Source: Planctomycetes bacterium syqfu (GTDB taxonomy: Bacteria > Planctomycetota > Phycisphaerae > Phycisphaerales > Phycisphaeraceae). Taken from it: a stretch of 64,000 nucleotides of DNA. The stretch lies in NCBI GenBank assembly GCA_020974905.1, contig CP087563.1, positions 7,006,001-7,070,000 of the forward strand, written 5' to 3'. The translations under genes were made by a program, and so were the position numbers. A model generated the notes under the pieces. It was not told where the DNA came from. It ran no database searches and saw only the letters and a list, made by a program, of their open reading frames with translations. Shown here one piece after another: positions 23,586 through 32,911 of this stretch; the first letter of the stretch is position 1, and each line of letters opens with the position of its first letter.

Positions 23586-23917
23586 GCGAGATTTTGTTTT
23601 AATGCTTGCCAGGGGTGCTGCGCTACTCGCTTCGCTGCGTTACTCTCACCCCCGGACCCCCTCAAGACAGGATGAGGATTTGATGACTGTTTTAGTTGGA
23701 GGGCTTCCGTCAGCCCTCCAAGCCTCCTGACTCCCCCACGGAAGGGCGTTGGGTCTGTTGCGAGTTCGATTGGTTATGGCAAGTTGCGTTTATTCAGGCG
23801 AGCCGCGTCGTGTCGACGGGGATTGAGCGCAGCTCAACATAATCGCGTGATTCAACGTGGATTGAACTTCACTTTCCACAATTCGATATCCACTCTAAAC
23901 CGTGATATCCTACATCA
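23586..23917. other. Intergenic stretch with a perfect short hairpin
   Basis: No coding frame stands out. A perfect 10-pair hairpin, TTGGAGGGCT/AGCCCTCCAA, at 23696-23721 has no T tract, so it looks like a repeat or processing site more than a terminator. The promoter of the following heptose gene probably lies in the A+T-rich 23860-23910 part. Confidence 0.5.
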
Positions 23918-25285
23918 ATGAACGCAGCCGTTTTTCTGGATCGAGATAACACCATCATTCACAACGATGGTGACCTGGGGGACCCCAAGCAAGTCAAGCT
24001 CATTCAGGGGGCGGCTTCGGCCATCGCATCGCTGCGCGGCCTGGGGTATCTGATCGTCATCGTTACCAATCAGGGCGGTGTTGCGCGCGGCAAGTACGGC
24101 GTGGAAGACGTCGACAAGGTTCACGAAAGAATCACACAACTCGTCTATGAAAATGCCGGTGCCAAGATCGACCGGTTTTATTTTTGCCCGTATCACCCGC
24201 TGGGCAAAGTCGAAAAATACACACGCGAACATCCCTGGCGTAAACCGCAACCGGGCATGCTGCTTCAGGCTGCCAAGGATTTGCAGATCGACATGGATCA
24301 AAGCTGGATGATCGGCGATGCGCTGCGCGATGTCGAAGCCGGCGCCGCAGCCGGTGTTCGTACCATCTTGCTCAAACCTGACGCCCAGACGCTGCCCCCG
24401 CTTAAGGCATCGGAACATGGTGCAGGCGATGAGCAGGTTCGCCCCGACTTTGTCGCTTCGACCATCATCGAAGCCACCCGCGTCATCGCTCAGCAGCGTC
24501 GCCCGGACAAAGTTGGCAGCGAATGGGAGCCGGCAGGGGAAAAGATCAACAAAAATCTCAAACCCGCCAACGAAGGCAAGGACGCTGCCGACGCCCCCAA
24601 GCGTTTGGCATCCAAGCCGTTTCGTCCGTGGAATGCGCCCAGCAGTGAACAGGTCAGTGTTGAACCCGAAAGCGCACCGGCTGACGTCAAAGGCAAACCC
24701 GCCAAACCGGTCGTCACTGAGAAGGTCGCCCCCGAGTCTGTGTCCAAGCCCACGCCAGAACAGCAGGCTGCGTCAACTTCCAAACCCGTCACCGAGCCCA
24801 GACAACCGCAAGTCAAAGAGCCTGTAGCGCAACCCGAAATTAAACCTGCCCCCAAACCTGAAGCTCAGCCTCAACCCAAGTCCGTCGAATCACCACCGCC
24901 TGCACCCAAGCCCACGCAACCTGCTGATGAATCCGATTTGGATGAGCCGACGGTGTTGCTCCCCGATCGCGCACCAGTGTCGGAACAGGGCGATGCGGAA
25001 AACGGTGATGATCAGACCTTGCGATTTGATGGCGGGGCCACGCGTCTGCTGCGATTGATCCATCAGGAACTCAAAAACCAGCATGCCCACAAGGGCGAGT
25101 TTTCCTGGCTTCGGATGTTCGCTGCCACGATGCAGATGGTCGCTTTTGTCTGTTTGATCGCAGCCCTTTGGTTGGGCACCAGCAGTAACACTGATGGTGG
25201 TTCGGAAGTATTTTTTGCCATGATGGGGACCGCACTGTTCACGCAGATGGTCACCATCGCCATGTTGATGTTTGATAGGAGATGA
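23918..25285 (+). CDS. GmhB-like histidinol/heptose-bisphosphate phosphatase fused to a membrane tail
   Basis: Residues 1-185 are a HAD phosphatase of the GmhB type. Visible are F-L-D-R-D-N-T-I-I with the nucleophile Asp, V-T-N-Q-G-G-V-A-R-G, the zinc-loop region C-P-Y-H-P-L-G, R-K-P-Q-P-G-M-L, and I-G-D-A-L-R-D-V-E-A-G. GmhB removes the 7-phosphate of heptose-1,7-bisphosphate in LPS precursor synthesis. Residues 200-385 are a long Pro/Lys/Glu-rich linker, and two membrane helices (about 398-418 and 428-450) close the protein. The usual enzyme has only about 190 residues, so the tail is an unusual fusion that would tether the enzyme to the membrane. The two genes that follow are LPS-type glycosyltransferases. 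Confidence 0.85.
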   Translation: MNAAVFLDRDNTIIHNDGDLGDPKQVKLIQGAASAIASLRGLGYLIVIVTNQGGVARGKYGVEDVDKVHERITQLVYENAGAKIDRFYFCPYHPLGKVEKYTREHPWRKPQPGMLLQAAKDLQIDMDQSWMIGDALRDVEAGAAAGVRTILLKPDAQTLPPLKASEHGAGDEQVRPDFVASTIIEATRVIAQQRRPDKVGSEWEPAGEKINKNLKPANEGKDAADAPKRLASKPFRPWNAPSSEQVSVEPESAPADVKGKPAKPVVTEKVAPESVSKPTPEQQAASTSKPVTEPRQPQVKEPVAQPEIKPAPKPEAQPQPKSVESPPPAPKPTQPADESDLDEPTVLLPDRAPVSEQGDAENGDDQTLRFDGGATRLLRLIHQELKNQHAHKGEFSWLRMFAATMQMVAFVCLIAALWLGTSSNTDGGSEVFFAMMGTALFTQMVTIAMLMFDRR

Positions 25286-25290
25286 ATGCA

Positions 25291-25387
25291 GGGACTAGCG
25301 ACTAGCGACTAGGGACTAGGGGTAAGACAAATAATCGCATCCGGATTGTCTTATCTCTAGTCCCTAGTCCCAAGTCCCTAGTCCCTC
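25291..25387. repeat. Palindromic GGGACTAG intergenic repeat
   Basis: Direct GGGACTAG/GCGACTAG units on the left and CTAGTCCC units on the right pair into a hairpin that fills the whole spacer between the gmhB-like gene and the GT9 gene. This repeat type is short, G+C-skewed and non-coding. Confidence 0.75.
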
Positions 25388-25396
25388 CTTCCCAAG

Positions 25397-26494
25397 ATGT
25401 CCGACTTAAAGCAATATCGCCAATCCGAGAAGTTGTTGGTTGTCATGCCCACGTGGGTAGGCGACTGTGTGATGGCCGTACCGACATTGCGTGCGTTTCG
25501 TCAGTTGTATCCCAATGCGCATATTGCAGCTTTGGTCAAAGAAGGTGCTTTGCCGATCATCGAGGATTGTCCGTATATCAATCGGATCATTCCCATGCGC
25601 AAGCGTCCGATGAGTGATGACGAGCCGCGCGGTGGTGGACCGATGAAGGTTGCCCGGTACCTGGCGAAAGAAAATTTCGACACCGCGGTTTTGCTTCCCA
25701 ACAGTTTCCGCACTGCCCTGATGGCGCGGATGGCATTGATCCCACGTCGCGTTGGTTATGACCGTGACGGTCGCGGTTTTCTGCTCACTGATCGCCTGAT
25801 GGTCCGCCGTGAGAATGGCAAGTTTATCCCGGTCTCCACGCTGGATTATTACCTGGGGATCGCCCGCTATCTCGGGGCGCAGCAGCCGTCGCATCAGATG
25901 GAACTCTTCACCAACGAGCAAAACGATGCCAAAGCATTGGACATGCTCAAACAAGGGGGTTGGACGCCCGACTGTGGCAAGCCGCTGGTGATGCTCAACC
26001 CCGGTGCACGTTACGGTGAAGCCAAGATGTGGTACCCGGATCGCTTTGCACAGGTCGCCAAGATGTGCGTTGAAAAATACGATGCAACGATCGCAATCTC
26101 CGGCGCGCCGCGTGAACGCAACATTCTCGATGAAGTCATAGCCTCGACGGATGTGCCGATGATCGATCTTCCCAAGATGGGGATGGATTTGGGGACACTC
26201 AAGAGTGTGGTCAAGCATGCGACGTTAATGGTCAGTAACGACACTGGGCCGCGTCACATTGCTGCTGCGTTTGACGTGCCCGTGGTCACCGTCTTTGGTC
26301 CGACGGACCCGCGCTGGACCGAGATTGATTTTGAACACGAACGCATTGTCCGCGTGGATGTCTTCTGCGGCCCCTGTCAGAAGCGCACCTGTCCATTGGA
26401 TCATCGCTGCATGACGCAGGTCACGCCGGATATGGTTTTTGAACAGGTTCAGGATTTGCTGTCATCTGAATCCAAGCAAGAGACTTCCGCATGA
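25397..26494 (+). CDS. waaF: Glycosyltransferase family 9 (ADP-heptose:LPS heptosyltransferase)
   Basis: The protein has 365 residues. GT9 motifs are clear: V-V-M-P-T-W-V-G-D-C-V-M-A near the start, L-N-P-G-A-R-Y-G-E-A-K-M-W with P-x-R-F-A, and S-N-D-T-G-P-R-H-I-A-A-A-F-D-V-P-V-V-T-V-F-G-P-T-D-P near the end. RfaF/WaaF-type enzymes add heptose II to the LPS inner core at the cytoplasmic face. The distal C-x-x-P-C and T-C-P-L-D-H-R-C region is also family-like. Its stop overlaps the next start by four bases. It could be heptosyltransferase I or II; the order and motifs favour II. Confidence 0.88.
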   Translation: MSDLKQYRQSEKLLVVMPTWVGDCVMAVPTLRAFRQLYPNAHIAALVKEGALPIIEDCPYINRIIPMRKRPMSDDEPRGGGPMKVARYLAKENFDTAVLLPNSFRTALMARMALIPRRVGYDRDGRGFLLTDRLMVRRENGKFIPVSTLDYYLGIARYLGAQQPSHQMELFTNEQNDAKALDMLKQGGWTPDCGKPLVMLNPGARYGEAKMWYPDRFAQVAKMCVEKYDATIAISGAPRERNILDEVIASTDVPMIDLPKMGMDLGTLKSVVKHATLMVSNDTGPRHIAAAFDVPVVTVFGPTDPRWTEIDFEHERIVRVDVFCGPCQKRTCPLDHRCMTQVTPDMVFEQVQDLLSSESKQETSA

Positions 26495-27660
26495 AGCTTG
26501 CCCTGGTGATTGAAAAATATGATCCGTCCGGCGGCGGTGCAGAGCGATCCACGCGCCAGATTGCCAGCGAACTCGTTGAGCGAGGCAATGACGTGACAGT
26601 GTTCTGTGCGCAGTGTCCACGTGATCTGCAAGCCGACGGTGAGATCCGTATCACGCGCATGCCCAAGTCCGGGAAACTCACCGCAGCCAGACTGTCGCGT
26701 TTTTCACTGTGGGCCAAGTCGCAGATTCTCCAGGGTGATTTTGATGCCAGCATTTCGATGACCACCACGGTGCCTGCCACCATCGTCCAGCCGCGCAGCG
26801 GGACCGCCATTGAGACCATGCAACGCAACCTTGCGATTTACAGTCCCGGTAAACGCATGGTCAAACAGTTGGCCAATCAACTTTCCCCCAAAAAACTTGC
26901 GTTAATCAAGCTCGAAAAACAAACCCTGGCTGATCCGATGGTCCAGGCGATCGCTGCCAACAGTAATTATGTCGCAAGGCAATTGGCCGATCACTATCAG
27001 TATCCGTCGGAGAAGGTGTCCGTGATTCCCAACGCTGCAACCTTGCCGGAGATGTCCGATGAGCAGCGTGCGACTTGGCGGAAGCAGGTGCGTGATGGGT
27101 ATCAGATTGCTGATGACACGGTGGTGTTTGTCTTTGCTGCGATGAATCCATTGCTCAAGGGATTGGGGCCATTGCTCATCGCCTTTGAACGCATGGTTGC
27201 AGCAGGTATGCCCGTGGTGTTAATGCTCGCAGGCAAATTCCAGAAGCAGCACGCAGAACAGGCCGACACCTTTGGCATACGCGAGCAGGTTCGCTTTGTC
27301 GGGCCGACCAATGACATGCCCAAGCTCTATGCAGCCAGTGACGTGCTGGTGCATCCGACGTTTTATGATCCGTCGAGCAAGGTCGTCATCGAAGCGTTGA
27401 TGATGGGGATCCCCGCGATCAGCACCAGCTACAACGGTGCCAGTGACATGATCGCCCCGGAAGACGCAAGGCCGCGTGGTGAGGTGATCACCAACCCTGC
27501 AGACCATGATGCCTTGGCTGAGGCGATGATCAAGATGGTTGATCCGACAACTCGAAAAGCTTTCAGTGATGCGACGGTCGGTCTGACCGAATCACTGTCC
27601 ATGAAGGTGCATGTGGATCGGTTGGTTGAATTACTTGATCAAGTTATTGCAAAGAATTGA
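26491..27660 (+). CDS. Glycosyltransferase family 4 (WaaG-like)
   Basis: This 389-residue GT-B enzyme has a glycine-rich start, Y-D-P-S-G-G-G-A-E-R-S-T-R-Q-I-A. The hinge V-I-P-N-A is followed by a C-terminal donor domain with H-P-T-F-Y-D-P-S-S-K-V-V-I-E-A-L-M-M-G-I-P-A-I and S-x-Y-N-G-A-S-D, which contains the E-x7-E nucleotide-sugar site. This pattern fits WaaG-type LPS core glucosyltransferases. It overlaps the heptosyltransferase by ATGA, so it likely adds the next core sugar. Donor and acceptor cannot be told from sequence alone. Confidence 0.88.
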   Translation: MKLALVIEKYDPSGGGAERSTRQIASELVERGNDVTVFCAQCPRDLQADGEIRITRMPKSGKLTAARLSRFSLWAKSQILQGDFDASISMTTTVPATIVQPRSGTAIETMQRNLAIYSPGKRMVKQLANQLSPKKLALIKLEKQTLADPMVQAIAANSNYVARQLADHYQYPSEKVSVIPNAATLPEMSDEQRATWRKQVRDGYQIADDTVVFVFAAMNPLLKGLGPLLIAFERMVAAGMPVVLMLAGKFQKQHAEQADTFGIREQVRFVGPTNDMPKLYAASDVLVHPTFYDPSSKVVIEALMMGIPAISTSYNGASDMIAPEDARPRGEVITNPADHDALAEAMIKMVDPTTRKAFSDATVGLTESLSMKVHVDRLVELLDQVIAKN

Positions 27661-27665
27661 GCCAG

Positions 27666-28085
27666 CAAACAAGGCATTTTTCTACCGCAGAGACACAGAG
27701 GACTCGGTGGTAAGAGAGAGAAAATGCATTGGTTTTATTTTGTGTTGTAAAACGCAATCTTTGGTTCGTGGAAAACAAGTGCTGTCTCATTGCGTTTTGA
27801 AATTGCATCACGTGGTGTACTGAGCAGTTCGCGTCAATCATCGCCAAATAGATATTCGATTCGTCATTCCCGCGCAGGCGGGAATCCAGTGGGATACAGT
27901 GGACGCTTGCAGATATTACTAGGCTCCCGCCTGCACGGGAGTGACGATATGTTGTGATGCAATGCGTCTTCAATAAACCTGCACCGCATACACTGACATG
28001 CGGTCCTCATGTCAGTGTATGCGTGTAAAAAAATACTTCTCTGCGTAACTCTGAGTCCTCTGTGGGAAAAATGCCTTGAAAACAG
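27666..28085. repeat. Composite intergenic repeat: CACAGAG inverted ends around two inner palindromes
   Basis: Imperfect inverted arms (27666-27720 and 28020-28085) share AAGGCATTTTTC and CACAGAGGACTC. Inside lie GTCATTCCCGC repeat copy 2 (27862-27946) and a perfect 16-pair hairpin with a 7-base loop (27985-28000 against 28008-28023, CGCATACACTGACATG). The region separates the LPS genes from the RND pump, which point towards each other. No coding frame is credible here. Confidence 0.7.
27862..27946. repeat. Dispersed palindromic repeat, GTCATTCCCGC family, copy 2
   Basis: It has the same CGTCATTCCCGCGCAGGCGG start and GGGAGTGACG end as the copies at 12119, 49956 and 52107, with a variable central loop. 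The left arm is the best conserved part. Confidence 0.85.
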
Positions 28086-28088
28086 GAC

Positions 28089-31000
28089 TCAACCCTTCGC
28101 TGTCGGATCTTCCTTGACGCTCAGGGCTTTGCCGGTGATCAGGACGCGGATGTCGATGACCATGCTAAAGAGCAGGGGAACGACGATGAGTGTGAAGAGT
28201 GTAGAAATCAATAGGCCGCCGACCACCACGCTGCCCAAGCCCTTGTAGAGTTCGCTGCCTGAACCGGGCATCAGGACCAACGGCAACATGCCACAGACAC
28301 TGGTCAACGTCGTCATCATGATCGGGCGGATACGTGTGCGGACGGATTGGCTGATTGCCTTTGCTGGGGCCATCGGTTCGTGTTGACCTTCGGCAGCATC
28401 GGCATCACCGCGCATGAAGTTCAGCGATTGGTGGACAAGCAGAATCGCGTTGTTGACCACCACACCAATGAGGATCACAAAGCCGAGCATCGCAAGCATG
28501 TCCAACTGCTGGAACGGGTCAAACGTGTGAACCAAACGAATACCAGCTAAACCACCGACGGCTGCCATGGGCACACTGAACATAATCACAAACGGATAGA
28601 GGAAACTTTCAAAGAGCGCTGCCATGAGCAGGTAAGTGATCAACAGGGCGATGGCCATGCGTGAAAAACCGACACTCAGCAGCGATTCCTTGGTAAAGCC
28701 TGTCCATTTGCCGAGCATGGTTTCACGGACTTCCACGAGTTTGTCTGCGGTGCCTGCAAGGTTGACTTCCAGGTCCTGTGGTATCGCGCCGGTTTCCCTG
28801 GATTCCCTGACGATTGTTTCAATCTCAGAATAGGCTGTTTCCAAGGGGATTTCCGCGGGGGGGGTGATTTCAAAACTCACCGATCGCAGTTCCTCAATAC
28901 GCTGAATCTCCTGCGGGGCATCGGCGGGGATGATGTGCGTCACCGCAGACAAGGGGATGACCATGTTGCGTCCCTGTTCATCGCGGATGGCAAGGGGGAT
29001 GTTGGACACCGTCTCAGGTGTCAATGGGATTGACGGATCACGCACGACCAGCAGGTCCACCGATTCATCTTTCAATCTGAAGTCGCCGACAAAAGCGCCA
29101 TCGACCATGGTCTGGACACCGGTTGCCAAGTTGGACATGTTGATACCCAGTTCGCTGGCTTTGACGTAGTCGGGTTTGATGCGGACTTCCGGGCCCATGA
29201 GGTTGAAGTTCATGGGGGTGGGGCGGACATTCATGAATCCGAATCGATTTGCCAATTGCATATAGAGTGTTTGGGAATGCTGGCGAAGTTCGGTCAGGTC
29301 ATTGGATGAGATTTCAACACTGATGGCATTGGTGCCACCAATTCCACGACCAAAGATGGAGGCTTGTTGTGCAAAGCCGAATGAACCGGGGATACCGCCC
29401 ATGCCTTGGGTGAGTACCATGCCAAGCGGTCGGACGAGTTGGTCATCTTTGCTGGAGCAACCCATGAAAATGCTGCCACCCCATGAGACGTAGAAGTAGC
29501 GATCGATGGCCGGGACCTGTGGGTAGGGTTCTTCGGTGAACGGATTGAACACGGGGCCGATCTGAGTAGCCTCTTGGGTATTCTCTGCTTCCCAATAGGG
29601 ACGGATACCTGCTTCGATGCGTTCGCCGATGAACTGGTTTTGTTCGACGTTGTAAGCCGGGGGCGTGAGCATGACGCCGAAGACCAGGTTTTTGTTACCA
29701 CTGGGCAGGTACGATGCCGGGGGCATGAGAATGCTTGAAGCGATCAATGCACCGAGTGTGAAAAACGCAACAATCCCGCCTCGGACAAGCCAAGTCATCA
29801 AGTGGGGCTTCATGATCATGTGCATTGTGTCGGAGAACTTGTTGACGAAAAAGCTTGCCACCTGAACCATGCCGAACATGTTCTGGAAGACATGCTTGAT
29901 GTGCGAGCCTTTGTGACGCTTGGTTTTGTCACGCATCCAGCGAGCCGATGCCGTGGGGATCACGGTCACCGAAACGATCAATGATAACGACACGGCAGCA
30001 CAGATGGCCAACGCGATGTCCTTGAACAATTGGCCAGCTTCTTCCTGGATCGAAAGGACCGGGATGAACACCGCAAGCGTTGTCAACGTCGAAGCGACAA
30101 TCGCGCCCCAGACTTCTTTGGTGGCAGTGTAGGCAGCTTTGTACGGCGGCTGTCCGAGTTCGATATGTCGGTCAATATTCTCAAGCACCACGATGGCGTT
30201 GTCGACCACCATCCCAACGGCAAAGGCCAAGCCTGCCAATGAGATGACGTTGAGGTTACGCCCAAAGCCGGTCATCACCACGAACGTCCCCACCACGGAG
30301 ATCGGGATGGCCAGCATGATGATAATGGTGGGGCGGATGGTCCGCAGGAAGGTGACAAGAATCCAGCCCGCGAGAATGCCGCCGAAGAGCAGATTTTTCT
30401 GGACCAGGTCGATGGCCGAGTTGATGTAGATGGTTTCGTCATAAACCATCTCGATACGCAGGCCATACTTGTCATCCTCATAATTTTTGAGAATGGTTTC
30501 GTTGACTTCGTCGACACGCTTACGCAACTCATCCATCACGGAGATCACGTTGGCACCGGTTTCACGGATGCCGTTGATCGCCATCGCCGAGCGTCCGTTA
30601 CTGCGCACAAAACTCCGGCGTTTTTCCAGGGTCACAATGGCGTGGCCGATGTCCTTGACGCGCACCGGACCGCCTGCAGTTTGCGCGATGACGGTGTTGT
30701 GCAGTTCATCAATGCTGTCATATTGACCCACGGTGCGAATACGCACATCCAGCCGACCATCAGGCAAATCACCAGCAGAGGCGTTGACATTCTCAGCACG
30801 CAGGGCATCACGGAGTTGCGTGAACGTCACGCCACGCAAGGCCAGTTTCTTGGGATCGATCTGGATGTGCACTTCACGATCACGACCACCAAAGACATTG
30901 ATCTGCGATAAGCCTTCGACACGTTCGAGATAGGGTTTGACGCGGTCATCGGCGATGTGATAGAAGGACTGCACATCAAAGTCCGGGTCCTTGGCATCGA

Positions 31001-31427
31001 GGATCATCCATGTGATCGCGCGTGAGGGTTCGTTTTCACCGGTGTTGATGACCGGTTCGTCGGTGCCTTCGGGATAGCTGGGGACTTCGCGGAGTTTGTC
31101 GGAGACCTCCTTGAAGGCCTGGTCTTTGTCGGTGCCGACGTAGAATTCAAGCGTGATCGTGCCACGGCCCAGCGAGCAGGTGGAGGTCATTTTCCGCAGG
31201 TTGGCAACGGATTTGAGTTTGTCTTCCTGCTCTTCGATGATCTCACGTTCGACTTCTTCGGGACTGCGACCGGTCCATTCGGTTTCCACTGTGATGATGG
31301 GTTGATCGACATTGGGGACCAGTTGCACGGGGATTTTAATCAGGGAGATCACGCCAAAGAGGATCAACAGAATCACTGCGACAGTGACCTTGACCGGGTT
31401 GGTAATGGCGAAACGAATATAGTCCAT
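28089..31427 (-). CDS. RND-family efflux transporter (HAE1 type)
   Basis: This 1112-residue inner-membrane proton antiporter of the AcrB/MexF superfamily starts D-Y-I-R-F-A-I-T-N-P-V-K-V. Transmembrane segment 4 carries G-L-A-F-A-V-G-M-V-V-D-N-A-I-V-V-L-E-N-I-D with the proton-relay aspartate. The two large periplasmic loops and repeated halves match the usual length of 1030-1110. Near the end G-V-V-V-N-N-A-I-L-L-V-H is the second-half counterpart. The fusion-protein gene lies 42 bases upstream in the same direction. No TolC-type outer-membrane gene is in the window. Substrate cannot be inferred. An insertion of about 50 residues in the second porter loop (P-Q-V-P-A-I-D-R-Y-F-Y region) is notable. 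Confidence 0.95.
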   Translation of the reverse strand: MDYIRFAITNPVKVTVAVILLILFGVISLIKIPVQLVPNVDQPIITVETEWTGRSPEEVEREIIEEQEDKLKSVANLRKMTSTCSLGRGTITLEFYVGTDKDQAFKEVSDKLREVPSYPEGTDEPVINTGENEPSRAITWMILDAKDPDFDVQSFYHIADDRVKPYLERVEGLSQINVFGGRDREVHIQIDPKKLALRGVTFTQLRDALRAENVNASAGDLPDGRLDVRIRTVGQYDSIDELHNTVIAQTAGGPVRVKDIGHAIVTLEKRRSFVRSNGRSAMAINGIRETGANVISVMDELRKRVDEVNETILKNYEDDKYGLRIEMVYDETIYINSAIDLVQKNLLFGGILAGWILVTFLRTIRPTIIIMLAIPISVVGTFVVMTGFGRNLNVISLAGLAFAVGMVVDNAIVVLENIDRHIELGQPPYKAAYTATKEVWGAIVASTLTTLAVFIPVLSIQEEAGQLFKDIALAICAAVSLSLIVSVTVIPTASARWMRDKTKRHKGSHIKHVFQNMFGMVQVASFFVNKFSDTMHMIMKPHLMTWLVRGGIVAFFTLGALIASSILMPPASYLPSGNKNLVFGVMLTPPAYNVEQNQFIGERIEAGIRPYWEAENTQEATQIGPVFNPFTEEPYPQVPAIDRYFYVSWGGSIFMGCSSKDDQLVRPLGMVLTQGMGGIPGSFGFAQQASIFGRGIGGTNAISVEISSNDLTELRQHSQTLYMQLANRFGFMNVRPTPMNFNLMGPEVRIKPDYVKASELGINMSNLATGVQTMVDGAFVGDFRLKDESVDLLVVRDPSIPLTPETVSNIPLAIRDEQGRNMVIPLSAVTHIIPADAPQEIQRIEELRSVSFEITPPAEIPLETAYSEIETIVRESRETGAIPQDLEVNLAGTADKLVEVRETMLGKWTGFTKESLLSVGFSRMAIALLITYLLMAALFESFLYPFVIMFSVPMAAVGGLAGIRLVHTFDPFQQLDMLAMLGFVILIGVVVNNAILLVHQSLNFMRGDADAAEGQHEPMAPAKAISQSVRTRIRPIMMTTLTSVCGMLPLVLMPGSGSELYKGLGSVVVGGLLISTLFTLIVVPLLFSMVIDIRVLITGKALSVKEDPTAKG

Positions 31428-31469
31428 GAGTTTGCCTGTCTGAGGTTGCTGTTTTCAAAGCAAGTTTGC

Positions 31470-32603
31470 TTACTGTATCACTTCCAGGGGCTGTGTCGGG
31501 AAGAGACGTTCGGCACCTTCGATGACGACCTGCATGCCCGGTTGCAGGGGCATGCTCGGTTCAATCACGTAGCGATCTTCAAGTCCAAAAAGAATCTTCA
31601 CGTCCACACGAATGGCTTTGCCTTCCATGTTCACCCAGATGGCAGAGCCGAGGCTGGAAGTCAGAATCGCATTGCGGGGAACCGTCAGGAAATCGCGTGC
31701 CTTGGTGGTGGGAATGTGAGCAGTCACACTCATGCCAACTTTCAGGGCACCCTCGGGATTCTCCAGCAGAATATGGACCGGGAACGTCCTTGCTGCGGAG
31801 GAAGCGTCGGGGATGATGGCATTGATTCGGCCTTGCGTTTCCATGTTCAGCGGGTCGACCTTCAGCGAAATACCACTGCCGGTGACCAGGTTGTTGATCA
31901 GGGATTCGGGGACATCGACCTGGGCTTTGATCTGGCCGGTGGAGATGATTTCCACGATGGCATCGCCCTGATTGACCCACTGGCCCAACTCGGTGTGCTT
32001 GCGGACAACGACACCGTCAAATGGGGCTTTGACTTCCAGGCGGTCAAGTTCTTCCTTAGCCAGTTCCAGGCTGACTTTCTTCTGAGCAAGGTTGGCCAAG
32101 GCGCTGGCCAGTTCGGCTTTGGCGATGTCCACGGCCGTCTTGGCGTCGTCAACTTCCTTGGGGCGGGCAGAGTTTTTGTTCGCCAGGTCGTTATAGAACG
32201 ATAAGTCGCGTTCTTCCTGTTGAAGCTGGGACTTGGCTTGTTCGAGCATTGCCTTGGCTTGATCCAATTCGGCTTCGGCGGTGTCGACGTTGAGCTTGGC
32301 CCAGACAGGATCGATCTTGGCAAGAACCGTTTTGCCCGACACCACCGTGTCACCTTCCTCAACATCAAGCTCAATGATGCGTCCGTTTTGCTCAGCAGCG
32401 ATGATCGAACGCTTGCGCTCGATAAGTCTGCCAACCACGTCCCAGCGGACCTGCGTGTTCTTTTGCTCGATGGTTCCCACACGGACACGCGCAGACGGGA
32501 CACCGCCTGCTTCCTGCCCATGAGCCAATCCGACAGTCAACAGCAAGCTGAATGTCAGCAGTAATGTCAGGCATGTTTGCTTCATTGACACGAATTCCTT
32601 CAC
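31470..32603 (-). CDS. RND efflux periplasmic adaptor (membrane fusion protein)
   Basis: The protein has 377 residues. A cleavable signal peptide (L-L-L-T-F-S-L-L-L-T-V-G-L-A-H-G) is followed by a lipoyl half (R-I-I-E-L-D-V-E-E-G-D-T-V), a long coiled-coil hairpin (residues about 95-170, rich in A, E, K, Q), the second lipoyl half (V-K-A-P-F-D-G-V-V-V-R), and a beta-barrel domain. It links the RND pump to an outer-membrane channel across the periplasm. It is the upstream member of a two-gene unit with the pump. Confidence 0.94.
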   Translation of the reverse strand: MKEFVSMKQTCLTLLLTFSLLLTVGLAHGQEAGGVPSARVRVGTIEQKNTQVRWDVVGRLIERKRSIIAAEQNGRIIELDVEEGDTVVSGKTVLAKIDPVWAKLNVDTAEAELDQAKAMLEQAKSQLQQEERDLSFYNDLANKNSARPKEVDDAKTAVDIAKAELASALANLAQKKVSLELAKEELDRLEVKAPFDGVVVRKHTELGQWVNQGDAIVEIISTGQIKAQVDVPESLINNLVTGSGISLKVDPLNMETQGRINAIIPDASSAARTFPVHILLENPEGALKVGMSVTAHIPTTKARDFLTVPRNAILTSSLGSAIWVNMEGKAIRVDVKILFGLEDRYVIEPSMPLQPGMQVVIEGAERLFPTQPLEVIQ

Positions 32604-32911
32604 TCTGTCACGATCATGCTAAGTAGCGTTCCAATCAAGTCCCCGGTGATCAGGCTTCACCCGAACCAGTGACCGGCAAGTCTAATAGACTAACGGATTG
32701 TGCAGCTTTTGCGATAGATTATCTGAAATTTTTTTCAAACTTTGGTTATATGTTTGTTAGGTGTGTGGTGTGAAGCTACAGGATAAGGCGTATTATCCTG
32801 CGAATTCACACCATTTGATTTTGGCAATGAACAACGTGGACCAGCAATGAATGAGGTCCAAAAGTCGGTGGTCAATCTGATGTCGTCTGGGTGTGTGATT
32901 CAGGTGGACGC
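32604..32911. other. Spacer between the efflux operon and prfB
   Basis: About 300 bases without a coding frame. The promoter of the efflux pair should lie near 32,680-32,760, which is A+T-rich. A small TGGACC/GGTCCA stem at 32838-32862 could mark the end of prfB transcription but has no T run. Confidence 0.4.

Noticed and set aside
23696-23721. Intrinsic terminator after the FmdB-type gene
   Set aside because: A perfect stem but no T tract on either strand.
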